Positions 10,990 to 23,293 of a DNA stretch of 64,000 nt are shown here, one piece after another. The DNA is from Capitulum mitella. Lineage: Eukaryota > Arthropoda > Thecostraca > Pollicipedomorpha > Pollicipedidae. A program made the translations under genes and the position numbers. Location: contig CP099843.1 of NCBI GenBank assembly GCA_030062745.1, positions 23,862,122-23,926,121 of the forward strand, in the 5' to 3' direction. The first letter of the stretch is position 1, and the number at the start of each line of letters is the position of its first letter. The notes beneath the pieces are model-generated. The model searched no databases. It was not told the DNA's origin and was given only the letters and a program-made list of their open reading frames with translations.

Positions 10990-11265
10990 CGTTCACCTAT
11001 CTGTCAATCGCGTGATCCGTATCGCGTATCAACATTGATTCAAGCGCCACAACGCGTCTTATGTCACGCACACAACTGTAGATGACAGTGTCACGACAAT
11101 ATCCTGCCGAGACGAGCGGGTGCCGTGATATTGCAATGTTTGTACCGCCGCTTTGTAGATGCATGGTCGGCCGTCTTGACAACGTTGTTGTGTTGCCGTG
11201 CGTTGTTGTGTAACAGTGGGCATCTCGGCACTCCAGACAGCAACATGAACAGGAAAAAATGGGGA
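10990..11265 (-). pseudogene. Penelope-like GIY-YIG endonuclease fragment
   Basis: The minus-strand frame contains NTTTLSRRPTMHLQSGG, then ISRH, then RDTVIYSCVRDIRRV and ALESMLIRDTDHAIDR. This is the Penelope-like GIY-YIG tail (T-TTLSRRLTMHLQ-G, H, (T/I)IY, D-RRL--LE--LI). The YIG strand itself is degenerate (YTTTHGN). It is a different Penelope subfamily from the pair at 2040-2450. Relic; no reverse transcriptase nearby. Confidence 0.6.
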
Positions 11266-11749
11266 AAAACATGAAATACATCATAGTAAATCAGCATAAC
11301 CTAGGGTCATTCACTTGTTTTGCCCCCCCCCCCCTATGACTGGTAAAACGAAATGCATACACAAACATTCCATGAGATGACGCTAAATTCCATTTTCTTC
11401 CCACACGACGACTCGTAGGGCCGTATCTTTATCCTGTGCGACAGACCCACTTTTCAATCGTCGTGCACCATTGCATAGGATGAAAAAGATATCGGTGAGT
11501 CGGCAGGGTGAAGTGTCATCCCTTGGATATGAGGCTTTTTTGGGTCCGTTCTGGTACTTTGTTGTTGGTTTATGTTTTTCACCCGTGAGACGGCCATGTC
11601 CTGTGCTTCGGGCATTTGCGATGCCCTGCTCCTGAGTTTTCATCCTTTGCGACAGCGAGCTATCATACTTTGCATCAACGAGTTGCCGTCTGTTAGTCGT
11701 CACCTCACGCAACCTGTCACGTGTAGGGCGACCCTGGCTCGTCGCTCAC

Positions 11750-12104
11750 CTGTGAGACGACCTGCTGCCGGCTGTCGGAGCCGGGCGCGGCGTCAGCCAA
11801 CATGAACAGCCGTCGGACGCCGAGCCGGCGCAGAAGGAGGTCGGGCATCGAGCGGCGCACGGAGTGCCTGTCCTCCGGGTGGCGCGGGTCCGAGTGCACC
11901 ACAAGCACGACCCGCACTGGCTCCGAGCCGCACGCGTCTGTGTTCAGCAGGAAGCGGAACCGGCTGAGGTTGACCAGCAGTCGCGGCGGCGGGTAGAGCG
12001 CGGCGTCCTGCTGCTGCCAGTCGGCGCTTTGCAGCAGCGTCAGCGTCAGCAGCAGCAAACCGCAGCAGCAAGCCAGCAGTCGGCGGTGCCAGGACGCAGT
12101 CCGG
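11750..12104 (-). CDS. beta-1,3-galactosyltransferase-like (GT31), membrane-anchor and N-terminal catalytic exon
   Basis: Known role of the family: Golgi type II membrane enzymes that transfer a hexose from a UDP-sugar in beta-1,3 linkage to glycans. Seen: a frame opens at an acceptor-like CAG (12107-12105), encodes a basic stretch (SWHRR), then a hydrophobic run (LLACCCGLLLLTLTLL, 12079-12032) that fits a signal anchor. After a stem comes the first conserved GT31 block, VRVVLVVHS followed by DPRHPEDRHSVRRS (from 11917), matching the family pattern of a hydrophobic strand, then S/HP, then E-RR-R. The usual W after the arginines is M here. The exon ends TCACAG followed by GTGAGC, a strong donor, in phase 0. 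There is an in-frame TGA near 12125 and no ATG in this exon, so the start codon must lie in an upstream exon I did not find. GC is far higher than in the flanks. The family call is inference from motif order. Confidence 0.72.
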
Positions 12105-12261
12105 CTGGGCGCGAGACAGACTGATCAGTTGAGGCCACCCGGCAGCGGGCAGCGCGGCTAGCGCCGTCAGGAGCAAACTTTGGCAACTCGTCTGCAGACG
12201 ACGGCCGCAAGATCCAGCTGTCTGGATATGCAAACACGACATGTGAATACATTACCATTAA

Positions 12262-13486
12262 CCCTCGCACGACCGTCGGTCCGTCCCGAACACCGGCGAC
12301 TGGGGGGGGGGGGCAGTTGACTGCCCCCCCTCTAACTCACGAACGGCTGGTCGCACGATAAAAATAAGCATACCGTTGGAAAGCCTGCCACGAGTAGAGC
12401 TCGCAACTGGTCTCATTTTTAGTTTTAGATAATATGTAAGCCAATTTACGCCCTATATATGTTTCCTCATAGCCGACTGCATGAGACCGAGAAGTGGCCT
12501 GAATCTCAAGGACTGTGGCTAACAACGCATAGGTAAAGGCACCAGCGCACAAGTAAATGTCCGCAGATGCCGATACACGTCTAATTTCCTCAGATTTGTT
12601 CAATATATACGCCGAAACGTTGAGTTAAAGACACCGTCATTCTCCCGTCAGCCGTCACTGTGCGCCGCTGCCGTATGCGGTACCAAATTGACGGGAACTA
12701 ATTTTAGCGTTCCTTTATTTTCGCAAAAAAAAGACGATCTATGGAAATTTGATTGATCTTTGTGGTTCTTGTGATGGTTTCCCATGCTTAAATTTTGGAA
12801 AAATTGATTAGTTGCCAATCTACAAAGTTGGCGGAGCTTTATTCGCGAGAGCCTGTTTATTTCCAAAATATGCTACTTTTTCAAACTTTTTGAGGTTCCT
12901 GGTATTAATTACGTCTGTGCAAGCTAGTTCTCCCATTTTCTACCCATTCTGAGTAATTCATCGTCGATTTTGACGGTGGTACATTTTGGCCCACTACAGT
13001 TATTCGTGACCTGACCTCAGGTCAATGGTTGGAAGTCACTGATACTTTGCCCAATGACGGTAACTAGATGTCTGCTCCACTCCACACTAAAAATGCTATG
13101 GAATATTCCGTCAATTTCCGAAAAAAACGGCGACACAAGTTAAAAATGGGCTTGACCTTAGGTCAATGACCCGGAAAATTCCGAAAAATCTGAGATAGCA
13201 GATTTGTTGCATTCATCACGATAACTAATCCCTGAAAGTATTACTGAGATATCTTGTTTTGCGAAAAAGTTAGAGGGCGCTAAACTTTTTTTGACATAGG
13301 TCTGTTTGACCTGGTCTAGGTCAAACATCTGACCTGACCTGAGGTCAAAATTTTGACACGAGACGTAAAATTGATGGAGCAAAAGATACACAAAGTTTCG
13401 TGACTCTGTGTTTGTTGGTTCTCTCTCAATCGCAGAAAAACCTCAGGGGGGGCAGCCAACTGCCCCCCCCCCCGGTCGGGGACGGG
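12262..13486 (+). mobile_element. TTAA-flanked family B element, copy B1 (most complete)
   Basis: Flanked by TTAA at 12258-12261 and 13487-13490. Starts CCCTCGCACGACCG and ends CGGTCGGGGACGGG, so the ends are short imperfect inverted repeats (CCC...CGACCG). Just inside each end is a G-run/C-run palindrome: the GGCAGTTGACTGCC core lies at 12313-12326 between long G and C runs, and a matching GGCAGCCAACTGCC lies near 13450. Internal landmarks: the block TAACTCACGAACGG, CCGAAACGTTGAGTTAAAG near 12612, and several TGACCT/AGGTCA strings. No transposase frame; non-autonomous. Confidence 0.8.
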
Positions 13487-13490
13487 TTAA

Positions 13491-13609
13491 CCCTCGTTAG
13501 GCCGGCCTTCGGATCCACCTTCTGCGTGCCGTGGCTCATAAATATTCCTCAGATCTCAAGAACTAGCAGACACACATGAACACTAAGAGCACCGTTAGAA
13601 TGCCCTTGG
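13491..13609. other. 119-bp segment between two TTAA elements
   Basis: Begins CCCTCGTTAGGCCGG directly after a TTAA and ends before the TTAA of copy A2. It may be an internally deleted third TTAA element, but no matching right end is clear. Confidence 0.3.
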
Positions 13610-13613
13610 TTAA

Positions 13614-14830
13614 CCCTATTCCCGGCGGGGGGAGGGGGAGAGGGCGGGCGGGGGGCTGAATCCGTCCCTACTCGGGTTTTCTTCTTGCCAGTTTCAGGGT
13701 GTCTGACGCAGCTTTGCGAAACTTGGTCACTTTTCTTACCTATTATTTGTACGCACTGCCACAAAATTTCGACACTGTTTTCTGCTCAGGGGCGGAGCCA
13801 GCCAAAATTTTTGGGAGGCACCTCAGGCCATTTTTGTCCCTGCTGAGGGTAAAAGGAAAATGACTTCCAAAACAAGCGTTTTTAACATAGACCTTAAAAC
13901 CTTAAATGTGTGTATAGCTGCATAGCTGGTCAACGTGCAAAATGCAATTTTCGTCATCTGAGGGCACTTTGCAAAGTCAGGTCAAGATCAAAAGTCGAAA
14001 TTTGGTTTCAGATTAATAATTTCAGAGCTCCTTTTCAAATACTAAACTATTGAATGTATATGACGTAGAATAATTTCCTCTACTTGTGTGTCAGGTTTCA
14101 GCTTAATATCAGATCGGGTCACAGAGCTATGACCTAAAATGTCACTGCGCGTACCCTATATCACAAAAGCCGTACAATGGAATTCTTGAAATAGAGTGAA
14201 TTCAAATGATTGAGAACGTTTACAGACAATATTAAATGCACACGAGATCATTCCAAGTGATTGCAAGGTCACTGGAGGTCATTTAAGGTCAAAGGTCACA
14301 AGGTGTTCTGAGGAGCATATGACCATGGCAGTTCCCCCTTTTTCATGTCCCTGACACCGTCTATGCTAACATTATATAAACATTGCAATACGATCTGCAC
14401 TTTTATAGCATACCATGACCAGCAGAAGCCAAAAAAGTTTTTTTTGCCTATTTTGTTCATTCATTATTTAAAAAACTAATCCTCCTATTTTTGAAAGCCC
14501 GTGAACGCCTTTAAATTTTCTCGAACTTTCAAATGTATGGGCAAATAAAAGTCCCAACAATAATCTTTCGGTTTATGTCAGTTTCATCGAAATTGGTCAA
14601 TAAACAGTAGAGTTATAAGAAGTCCAAAAGCGGGGTGCTTTTGGACTATTTTGATGTTTTTGCCCCCTACATCCATCTCTTTCAGAATTTTGAAAGTTTC
14701 TCTTTTTAGGTGTAATTTACGTCATGGCAAATCAATTGCCGTTTGTTGCGATGAAATCGAATGTTTAGTTTTCGAGATTCCCGGCAGGGGGACGGATTCG
14801 AACATACCTTCTAGCCCTCCGGGAATAGGG
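13614..14830 (+). mobile_element. TTAA-flanked family A element, copy A2
   Basis: Flanked by TTAA at 13610-13613 and 14831-14834. Starts CCCTATTCCCGG and ends CCGGGAATAGGG, a perfect 12-bp inverted terminal repeat. A perfect DR1-type AGGTCA-A-AGGTCA lies at 14286-14298. No coding frame; non-autonomous. Confidence 0.88.
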
Positions 14831-15429
14831 TTAAACTAGACGAAAACACTAAGAGTTGCCTCTTTAAATTAGTTCAAAATTGGTGCCACAGAAGGTCTTC
14901 TTAAGCCAAATTACTCTCTTTTTTTCTGCATCTAAAAAGTGGTAGGAAGAATCTGCCAGTGTGTTTGGCACACATTTAGCGCAATACTGAGTGGTGGGTC
15001 CTTTAACACACACATCTTCCCCTGGCGCATTTGTAAATATCTCCCAGTCGAATAAACGCAACGTCCTGAACCTTTCAGCACCCTCTCTCACATTCACTGT
15101 GCACATACTGACGGAAACGTTTAAGTCTTTTGAAGTCATTTTAAATCATCTTAAGTCATTTAAGTCTTGTCCGCAATGACGTCATAAGATGACAATGCTT
15201 TGCAGTTTAACGTTCAGTTTTACTTCACCGCTGTATTGTCAGTGCTTTTGTAATGTACGGAGACTGCGGTTTTCGTACTCAATATTGAAGTCCTCTGGCC
15301 TCGTGCGAGGTCACCCTAGGCAAAATATGTAGCTTTTATTGTCCTGGTCAAAGAGGACGTTTTTTTCGAAAACGAAGTAAATAACCTGGTATTTGGTATG
15401 GTCAGATAGGTTATCAAATCTTCCCGCAA

Positions 15430-16330
15430 GAGACTGCGCTTACAATAAGCAGAACAGGTTTGCGGCATTGCCATATTTTTGAGGAGTGTGACCTTGACTG
15501 GTTTTATGCAGATTCAAATTTAATAAGAAAACTGTTGGGTCTGTTTGATAACGTGGATAACCAATACGGAGATATCGGATTTTGCAGTAATGTGCAACAT
15601 TCATTTGAAACGTGCGACATGGGACAAAATGAATCGCAGGATCATACAGAGATGTCAAATGGACGTCAATAGGATGCTTGTGGTACTCAGAGTTTGAAAC
15701 TACAAAATGTTGCAATGTTGCGTGTGTGCGATATTTGGGGTACTTCAAGATTTTCTTCTGCCTAATGCTCTTTGAAAGTGTTTTTTTTTTAGAATCTCCG
15801 GAAGAAATAGGCCAGCAAGCATGCGTCGAATGATAAGTTATAACGGAGGCCAAATTAAACCCAACCTGTTACAATGATCCTGTACGGCCTTTGGTCAAGA
15901 TACACGTAGCATATGAGATTAAACTGCTAATGTCAAATTCGAATTCAGCGCCAGACTTTACCAGGAAAATCCAGAAAACAAGATATATGACACTTCGCGG
16001 CACTTCGTAAAATTATAGTCATATGGCTCAAGGTGAGATGAAGCACTAATGTTAGCGCAAGTAATAACTCAAGCATCTCAAATTATGGAGCATCTATTGC
16101 AGTTTTTGTGGTCTACAAAAATGATTTCTACATTCTGGCACTTGACCAAAGGTGTTCGCGGTACGAGCGAAAGTCTGGCGAATCGCTCCAAATTTGACAC
16201 TTTGACCTCATTTAACTATGGAGGTCACATTCTACAAACATCAAACTTCTCCACAAGCGAATTCCTTTAGGGCTGCATCTACACGGCAAATTTGGTGGTT
16301 CTAGTCCGTTTAGTTTTGGGATCCAAGAGG
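15430..16330 (-). repeat. dispersed repeat D, copy 1
   Basis: Reads as a reverse-complement match, with many substitutions, of 26128-26870. Shared landmarks are CACCAAATTTGC..., the CTTGTGGAGAAGTTT string, CATCTCAAATTATG, and a region whose translation includes YHTMHVSWAIYFGDS or similar. No protein family recognised. Its right edge abuts a 5'-truncated family B copy, so one inserted into the other. Confidence 0.55.
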
Positions 16331-16331
16331 G

Positions 16332-17322
16332 GTCATAGCCGTCTGCATGAGACCGAGAAACGGCCTGAATCTCAAGGGCTGTGGCTAATAAAGCATAGGT
16401 AAAGGAACCAGCGAGCAAGTAAAGGTCCGCAAATGCTGGTGCACATCTAATTTCTCAGATTTGCTCAATATATACGCCGAAACGTTGAGTTAAAGAAGCT
16501 GCAATTTTCGCGCCGGCTCTCGGAGTGCGCCGCAGCCGTACACAGTAAGAAATTAACAAGACCTAATTTTAGGGTTCCCTTATTTTCCCATGTAAAGTTT
16601 ATTGATCTTAGTGGTTCTTGTGATCGTTTTTCATGCTTTAATTTTGGAAAAATTCATTGGTTACCAATCTACAAAACTGGGCTTTATTTGCGAAAGCCTG
16701 TATATTTCAAAAATATGCAATTTTTCAAACTTTTTGGGGTTTCTTGTATTAGTTACATCTGTGCCAGCCACTTCTGTCATTTTCTACCCATTCTGAGTAA
16801 TTCATCGCTGATTTTGACGGCGGCCCATTTTGGCTCACAACAGTTATTCGTGACCTGACCTTAGGTCAGTGGCTGGAAGTCATTGATACTTTGCCCAATG
16901 ACGGTAACTCGATCTGCTTCACTCCACACTAAAAATGTTAAGAAAAAATTACGTCAGTTTCCGAAAAAACGATATGTCTTAAAAATGGGCTTGACTTTAG
17001 GTCAATGACCTGGAGAATTCCGAAAAATCTGAGATAGCAGATTTGTTGTATCTGTCAAGATCACTAATCCTTGTAAGGATTATTTTGATATCTTGTTTTG
17101 CGAAAAAGCTATAAGGGGCTAAACTTTTTTGGACATAGGTCCGTTTGACCTAACCTAGGTCAGGCACCTGACCTGACCTGACATCAAAACTGTGACACAA
17201 GGTACAAAAATGATGAAGCAAAAGGTACACAAAATTTGGTGTCTCTGTATTTGTTCGTTATCTCGCAATCCCAGAAAAACCTCAGGGGGGTGGTCAGCTT
17301 CCCCTCACAAGTCGGGGGCGGG
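16332..17322 (+). mobile_element. family B element, 5'-truncated copy B2
   Basis: Matches B1 from the CTGCATGAGACCGAGAA block through CCGAAACGTTGAGTTAAAG to the right end GGGGGCGGG, followed by TTAA at 17323-17326. The first 200 bp or so of the family are missing where repeat D begins. Confidence 0.7.
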
Positions 17323-17326
17323 TTAA

Positions 17327-19812
17327 CATAAATGGCTGCAGCTACATCGCCACTGAGAACTTCTAGCGGTGACCATCACCCGTCATCTGTTCTTTGATGT
17401 CTGACTGCAAGAAGCATTGCTGTTTATGGCAATACATTGCATTTCTTTTGCGGGAAATGGTATTGCTATGAATGAAAAATATAACGAAGAAATGTCAAAC
17501 TTAACTTCAAAATTACGGCAATGCTGTACTCTGAATAAGCGTACGAAACTTGACATGAAGTAATCGACGTTAGTCATCATCTACAACAAATGAAAGTTAT
17601 TTGATTCTCTGGTGGTATGGTTCTACTTTTTTGGATTTACGTTTTCACCATAGGGTTTTTCTTCGCCCAGTGCATTGCAGCATTGCAGCAAGCACTGCAG
17701 CAAACACGTGAACCCGGCATCGTCTGGCGTGCTTTCGTACCTTCGACCGCATGGGGTGTCAAAAACGGCACCCCTAAAATCACAGGATCTAACCGTCCTA
17801 TCCGAACCGGTCTAACATCATTCGATAGCCCTGAGCTTGCGATTCAGAAAACATATTGGCGCTGGCCATCTGCCTGATAGGCCAGATGACGTGACGTCAC
17901 GTGTCACGTAAAATGCATAACACGACGTCGGACAAAGTGACACCGGTTCGTACATCATATCATCGGCAATGCTGGTGTTAGAGCCTTCACCTGGGTATCA
18001 AAGGAACGGTCACGATCCTCTGCATCAGAAGCACGTCAAAATGTTAACAAATGTCGAGACAAGGTCAGTCTAGGAGAGGTAAAATATTGGTATTGCTTTA
18101 GGCGTCAAGAATGATATTTATCCGCAGCCATTTTGATCCACATGACGAAAAGGACGGAAGTGACACCTGATGATGATGAATTTTGTATTATCTGCTTTTC
18201 ATCCAGTCCAGGTCAGTCTGGATCAGGTCAGACACGGCTGCATTACTCTTCCTGATACAGAGCAATAATCGCTGGAATTCCTAACTCTGTCAAGTACAGG
18301 ACTGAATTTACTTATCTCGTGATAAAGAAATATGTGCTGTCTGCTTTTTATGCAGTCAGGGTTAAATGAAGTTAAGAAAGATTGTGGGTTTAGATTTAGT
18401 TCCAGACAGATTTTCTGAACAGGAACAATAATTGCTTTCCGTTGCTACTAAACGATATTCCACTGCAAATGTTGTATTTCGTCCCGTTTTTGCATGTACC
18501 TAAGACGTGACATGACATGACTTCACGTTGAATTTGGTGAACCTCGCTAAGAGACGCATATAGATTTGCTTGTCTGGCTTGAGCGATGGGGAAGGTCAGC
18601 GGCAGCCACTTCTATCACCCACAATGCAAATCAGTCCATCTGTCACCATGCATGTAACCTTGCATGACCTTTAACGTTAATGTATCATGGCTGTATGTTT
18701 TTGGGGACCGTGTCTTATGTAAAATCATATAGTCTATGCATGATATCCGAGAATATGATAAAAAACAGCTCCGCGCCACCGTCCGAAGAGGCGAAAACAT
18801 GCATGCAAGGGTTCATTTACGACGTCATATCTGCATAACCTTTCCATGCATTGAAATGGTTTTGCTGACAAAATATGTAACAATGATTGACAAACATATG
18901 CTGATAGTTTGGTTCGGGCGGCTCTTAACGGTTGGGGAGTTATTCATAAAAAGGTATTCATTTAAAAAGGCGCCTTATTTCACACACCCCAGGAGGTGAC
19001 GGGTGAACCTAGGTTTGACTACGCGGCATGTGCTAATGCTTTTCGCTGTTTTCGCCATGTGGCAATAAAACAGGTAAATCTTTGTAGACAGAGGCTGTAC
19101 CACTGTCACCTCATGACATCCACTGTAACGTTGCACTATCAGTCACGTCACTGCTGTCGTTACCGTGCAGTTGACGCACCGTCCGGAAATGGGAAGTGAA
19201 GGCCGCATATGGCGTCACTGGTCGCGGTCTCGTCCTTGCCGCGTTTCTCAACGTCAGGGAGCCTGAGACGGTCTGCAACAACACAGCAAAATGGGTCAGC
19301 CTCATTGAGACTTTATGGCCGAATCACACTGCAAACCGATCGCCTGCACACATCTTCATGGTCCTCCAACTGCGCGATACTGTACCCGTCCCCACCCGTG
19401 ACCATACGAATAAATTTCATTTACCCGCATCGCTTGATTGTTCCAAATCATTTGATTACGTACTTTCCTTCCGTCGATCGGCTCTAATCGGATATCCCAG
19501 GACAGCCGTTAATTTTGGTAAATAGTATTGGTTGGCATCGTTCATTTTCACTATTGGAAACGGGTTCTCGTGAACAACGTGCCATTTATTGGACAGCGTC
19601 TGAGCCAGTAGTGCTAAAATCAAAGGGAAACCGGTTTTGTTACCATTTGTAAAGGCTACTTTCGACAGTCTGCGATACAAAGCCGACAGAAAGCCTACAG
19701 TCCAGCAAAGATATGAAGAGGAAGGATCTCCTTTTGGTGAAAGATGGAGGAAAATATATACATTGCCTGTCCTTGTGACGACGTTACTAGATTCTGAAGC
19801 ATGCAGAACAGA
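17327..19812. other. no recognised gene
   Basis: Mixed unique-looking sequence. Open frames at 17617-17877 and 19196-19525 have no recognised family and no convincing splice signals. A palindromic GTGACGTCACGTG core lies near 17890-17902. Confidence 0.35.
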
Positions 19813-19816
19813 TTAA

Positions 19817-20808
19817 CCTGACCCAGACGGGGGGCAGTTGACCGCCCTACCTGAGGTTTTCTAGGATTGCGAGAAAACGGCCAAACACAGAGCCACAAAA
19901 CCTCGTATGCCTTTTGCCTAATCATTTTTACACCTTGTGTAAAAATTTTGACCTCAGGTCAAGTCAGATGTCTGACCTAGGTTAGGTCAAAGGGACCTAT
20001 GCCCAAAAAAGTTTAGCGCCCTGTAACTTTTTTGCAAAACAAAATATCAAAATAGTACTTTCAGGGATTACTCATCTCGATAGATGCAACAAACCTGTAC
20101 TGTCGGATTTTTTTGGAATTCCTCGGGTCATTGACCCAAGGTCAAGCAAATTTTTAAGACGTCATCGTTTTTTTCAGACGAGCGGAATTTTTCATAGCAT
20201 TTTTAGTGTGGAATGAAGCAGATATCTAGTTACCGTCGTTGGGCAAAGTATCAATGACCTCCAGCCTTTGACCTTAGGTCTGGTGAGGAATATTGTTGTG
20301 AGCCAAAATGAACCACAGTCAAAATCAGTGGTAAATTACTCAGAATGGGTAGACAATGGCACAGCTGGCTTGCACAGACGTAAGCAATACCAAGAACCTC
20401 AAAAAGTCTGAAAAACCGTGTATTTGGAAAAAACAGGCTGTCGCGAATAAAGCTCTGCCAATTTTCCAGATTGGTAACTAATGAATTTTTCCAAAATTAA
20501 AACATGAAAAATCATCACAAGAACCACTAAGATCAATAAAATTTACATGGATAGGTTTATGTCGCGAAAACAAAAGAACGCTAAAATTAGTTCCCGTCAA
20601 TTTGTTACTGCGTGCAGCTGCGGCGCCCGCCGACAGCCGGCGCGAAAATTGCTGTCTTTAATTCAACGTTTCGGTGTATATATTGAACAAATCTGAAAAA
20701 ATAGACGTGTACCAGCGTCCGCGGACATTTACTTGTGCGCTGGTGCGTTTACTTATGCATTATTAGTGACAGCCCTCGAGATTCAGGCCGTTTCTCGGTC
20801 GGCATGAA
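19817..20808 (-). mobile_element. family B element, truncated copy B3
   Basis: Starts after TTAA (19813-19816) with the family right end (CTGACCCAGACGGGGGGCAG) in reverse orientation and runs to the CGAGATTCAGGCCGTTTCTCGG block, where it stops. The outer 200 bp at the far side are absent. Confidence 0.7.
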
Positions 20809-20811
20809 TTC

Positions 20812-23290
20812 CTTTTCGCGATAAATCCGCACTGGAACATGCAGGACTTTATGAAATGATCGATTACAGACATACTTCAACAAAATACAATGATTTTTTC
20901 GATTAATATGCGGCACAAAAGAACAAGCTACACGATGATGCGATTTTCATTGCAAAAAGTCAAAATCCTCTATGCGATAATGAAGTGGAATCGACAAGGG
21001 GTTCGAATATGACTGCAATGTCTGCTCCTAGGCGGCGTGACGCCCAAACCGTGGGTCGAAACCTTTGGGCATCCGGTACAAACGAAAGACGGTACACGGA
21101 GCTACACCGTGATGATTTTTTTGAGTCGCTGTCACATTGCCGTTACTTGCGCGTGGCACGTGCAGGACGCATTAAAACGTGCTGTGTGTCACGCGACTGC
21201 CCGTTGAATTGCCAATGAAAGTTGATGCATTTGGAGGCTATCCGACCACTAGTTACCAAGAAATTTTCGCCGGGACCGAAATGATGTTTGACGCTGTTTG
21301 CGTTTCCCGTTTTACGTGTTATACCTATGGGATAAAAAGCGCCCTTGAAGCGCGTGGCACGCACTTGAAGGGCGTGCCACAGGCGTGCCAAGAGCGTGCA
21401 AAATGAAGATACAAAATTCAAAATGGTAAAGCATGCTTCAGTTAAAAAATTATAATGATATAGGAAATACAGACACCGAGATGAATACTAAGCATATTGA
21501 TGGTTCAAAAAGAATGCTCAAAAGTAAGGCAGTTTGAGAGTGATGTATGTAATTGGTAACAATCTGCTGTGCAAGAAGGAAAATGGTAGAATTCTTGTGA
21601 AAAACCGATTGTGTCCCGCAGCATCCATTTCCTACTTGCTACATAAGGTCATTTTAATACATTTTACTGAATGAAGTATAATAGATTCTCACACATACCA
21701 GTTCTCAATAAGTTGTCAGCATGCAAGACAATATCTATGAACAGTTCTACAAAGCAAAACATTAGCATGCATGTGCATGTGTGTGTGTGCATGAGTGCAT
21801 CTATGCATGTAAAGCAACTTTTACAGTGCCAATAACCAGTTAGGCTGCCACTACCATCTTTCCCACCAAATGCCTTACACATGGAACAAATATGTTAAAT
21901 CCATTACACAAAGAAGCCAAGCCAGTAATAACCCAGTGTTGATGTTTAACTTGCAGTCTATGAGATGCTACAATATTCTGCACGTGAGGATTCAGATTTC
22001 ACACGCTTATACGCCATCACCAGCCAGGAGCGTTGGAACCCGTATGTCGGGAGGGGGCAGCTGGGCAATTTTCTGTAAGATCGATCAACCCGAACACCCT
22101 GAAGTCACCGATTTTGATGAAAATGGTTCCAGGTTGTTATCGTGGGCGCAGAAGCCGAATCGGACAATTTCAGTTTGATCAGGTCAATGGGTCCAAAGTT
22201 GTGGCCTGTAGCAATTTAAACTTTCCTCTTGACAGGGCTTCTTAAAAGTGCGTTTTTCTCTCCCATCAAAAGTCGTAAACTTATAAACCCATATATTTTC
22301 TGACTCCTTATGGAACGGGCAATCCGATTCAGGTACGTGTATGACCTCAAGTCACGGTTCTGGAAAATGACCCCGTGACCTTAGGTCAGAAGTCACAAGA
22401 CCTCGAACATGGGCGAAAGTAATTATTTTTTGCCAACATAAAGCCTCGGGGGTCTTCTCCACATCCCAATCATCAAAAACTTTGGGTACGAATCATCTTC
22501 AACCTCAAATCTTGCATGACAGTAGGTCGTGTTTGAGCGAAAATGGGCTCATTTCATAACTATTGAACGTCTACTGGTTACGGAATAAATACGGATGGTA
22601 GCAGGAGCGATGACGCACTGAATGAAATAAATTGGCGTAGTATTTGATGACAAACGGGACATATACCGAGGTTTCAACATCCCTTGTAGCTATGGAAAGG
22701 GGCTAAAGCGCTAAGTATCATAACTAAGACCTGTTGTCAAAGCGCAGTAAAAACAACGCCTTTCCTATCGTTCGTAATGCACTTTTCGATGGGTTCACTG
22801 CATAAGCTGATAACTTACATAACCAAAGAGCCAATAGCGCCGTGAAATAAGGCTAATCGGTCATGGGACGACCCTATACCTGCAGGAACATTTACCAATA
22901 ACCATGCGGTAATGCATGGGAAGAACTAGTTCACAACTGGATCACAAACTTTGCCTCACTTTTGGAGACAATCAAGTGCGTACACATCTGTCAAGTAGTT
23001 CGTATGCGATGGGAGGGAGCGCGAATGGAGGTCGACGAGATCCAGCGAAACAAGATCAGATGCGTTTCGGGTTTCATCTCACGCGTCAAGGGCGACGGCC
23101 GGCCGGCGACGGCGACGGGCGACCGGCAGTTGACGACGGGAGGCCGGCGGCGTTGTTATCGCCACTGATGCTGTGCGTGATAGCGCTGTCTGCGGTCCAG
23201 ATATGGTCCCTCGACGTGACTATGGGGTTATGCATGACAAAAGTTGCGTAGACCCCGTGAGGCGACATAAAGCAAAAGTGTACAAGTCGC
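20812..23290. other. no recognised gene; one GC-rich patch
   Basis: Nothing identifiable. A short cluster of GCGTGCCAC/GCGTGGCAC repeats lies at 21340-21400. A CpG-rich patch of CGGCCGGCGACGG type repeats lies at 23095-23155. Confidence 0.35.
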
Positions 23291-23293
23291 TGC

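Noticed and set aside
11793..12242. 149-codon alanine-rich minus-strand frame
   Set aside because: It overlaps the GT31 exon in another frame and is a GC-rich shadow.
20985..21040. GGGGTTCGAATATGACTGC as a tRNA B box
   Set aside because: No A box, acceptor stem or cloverleaf can be drawn around it.
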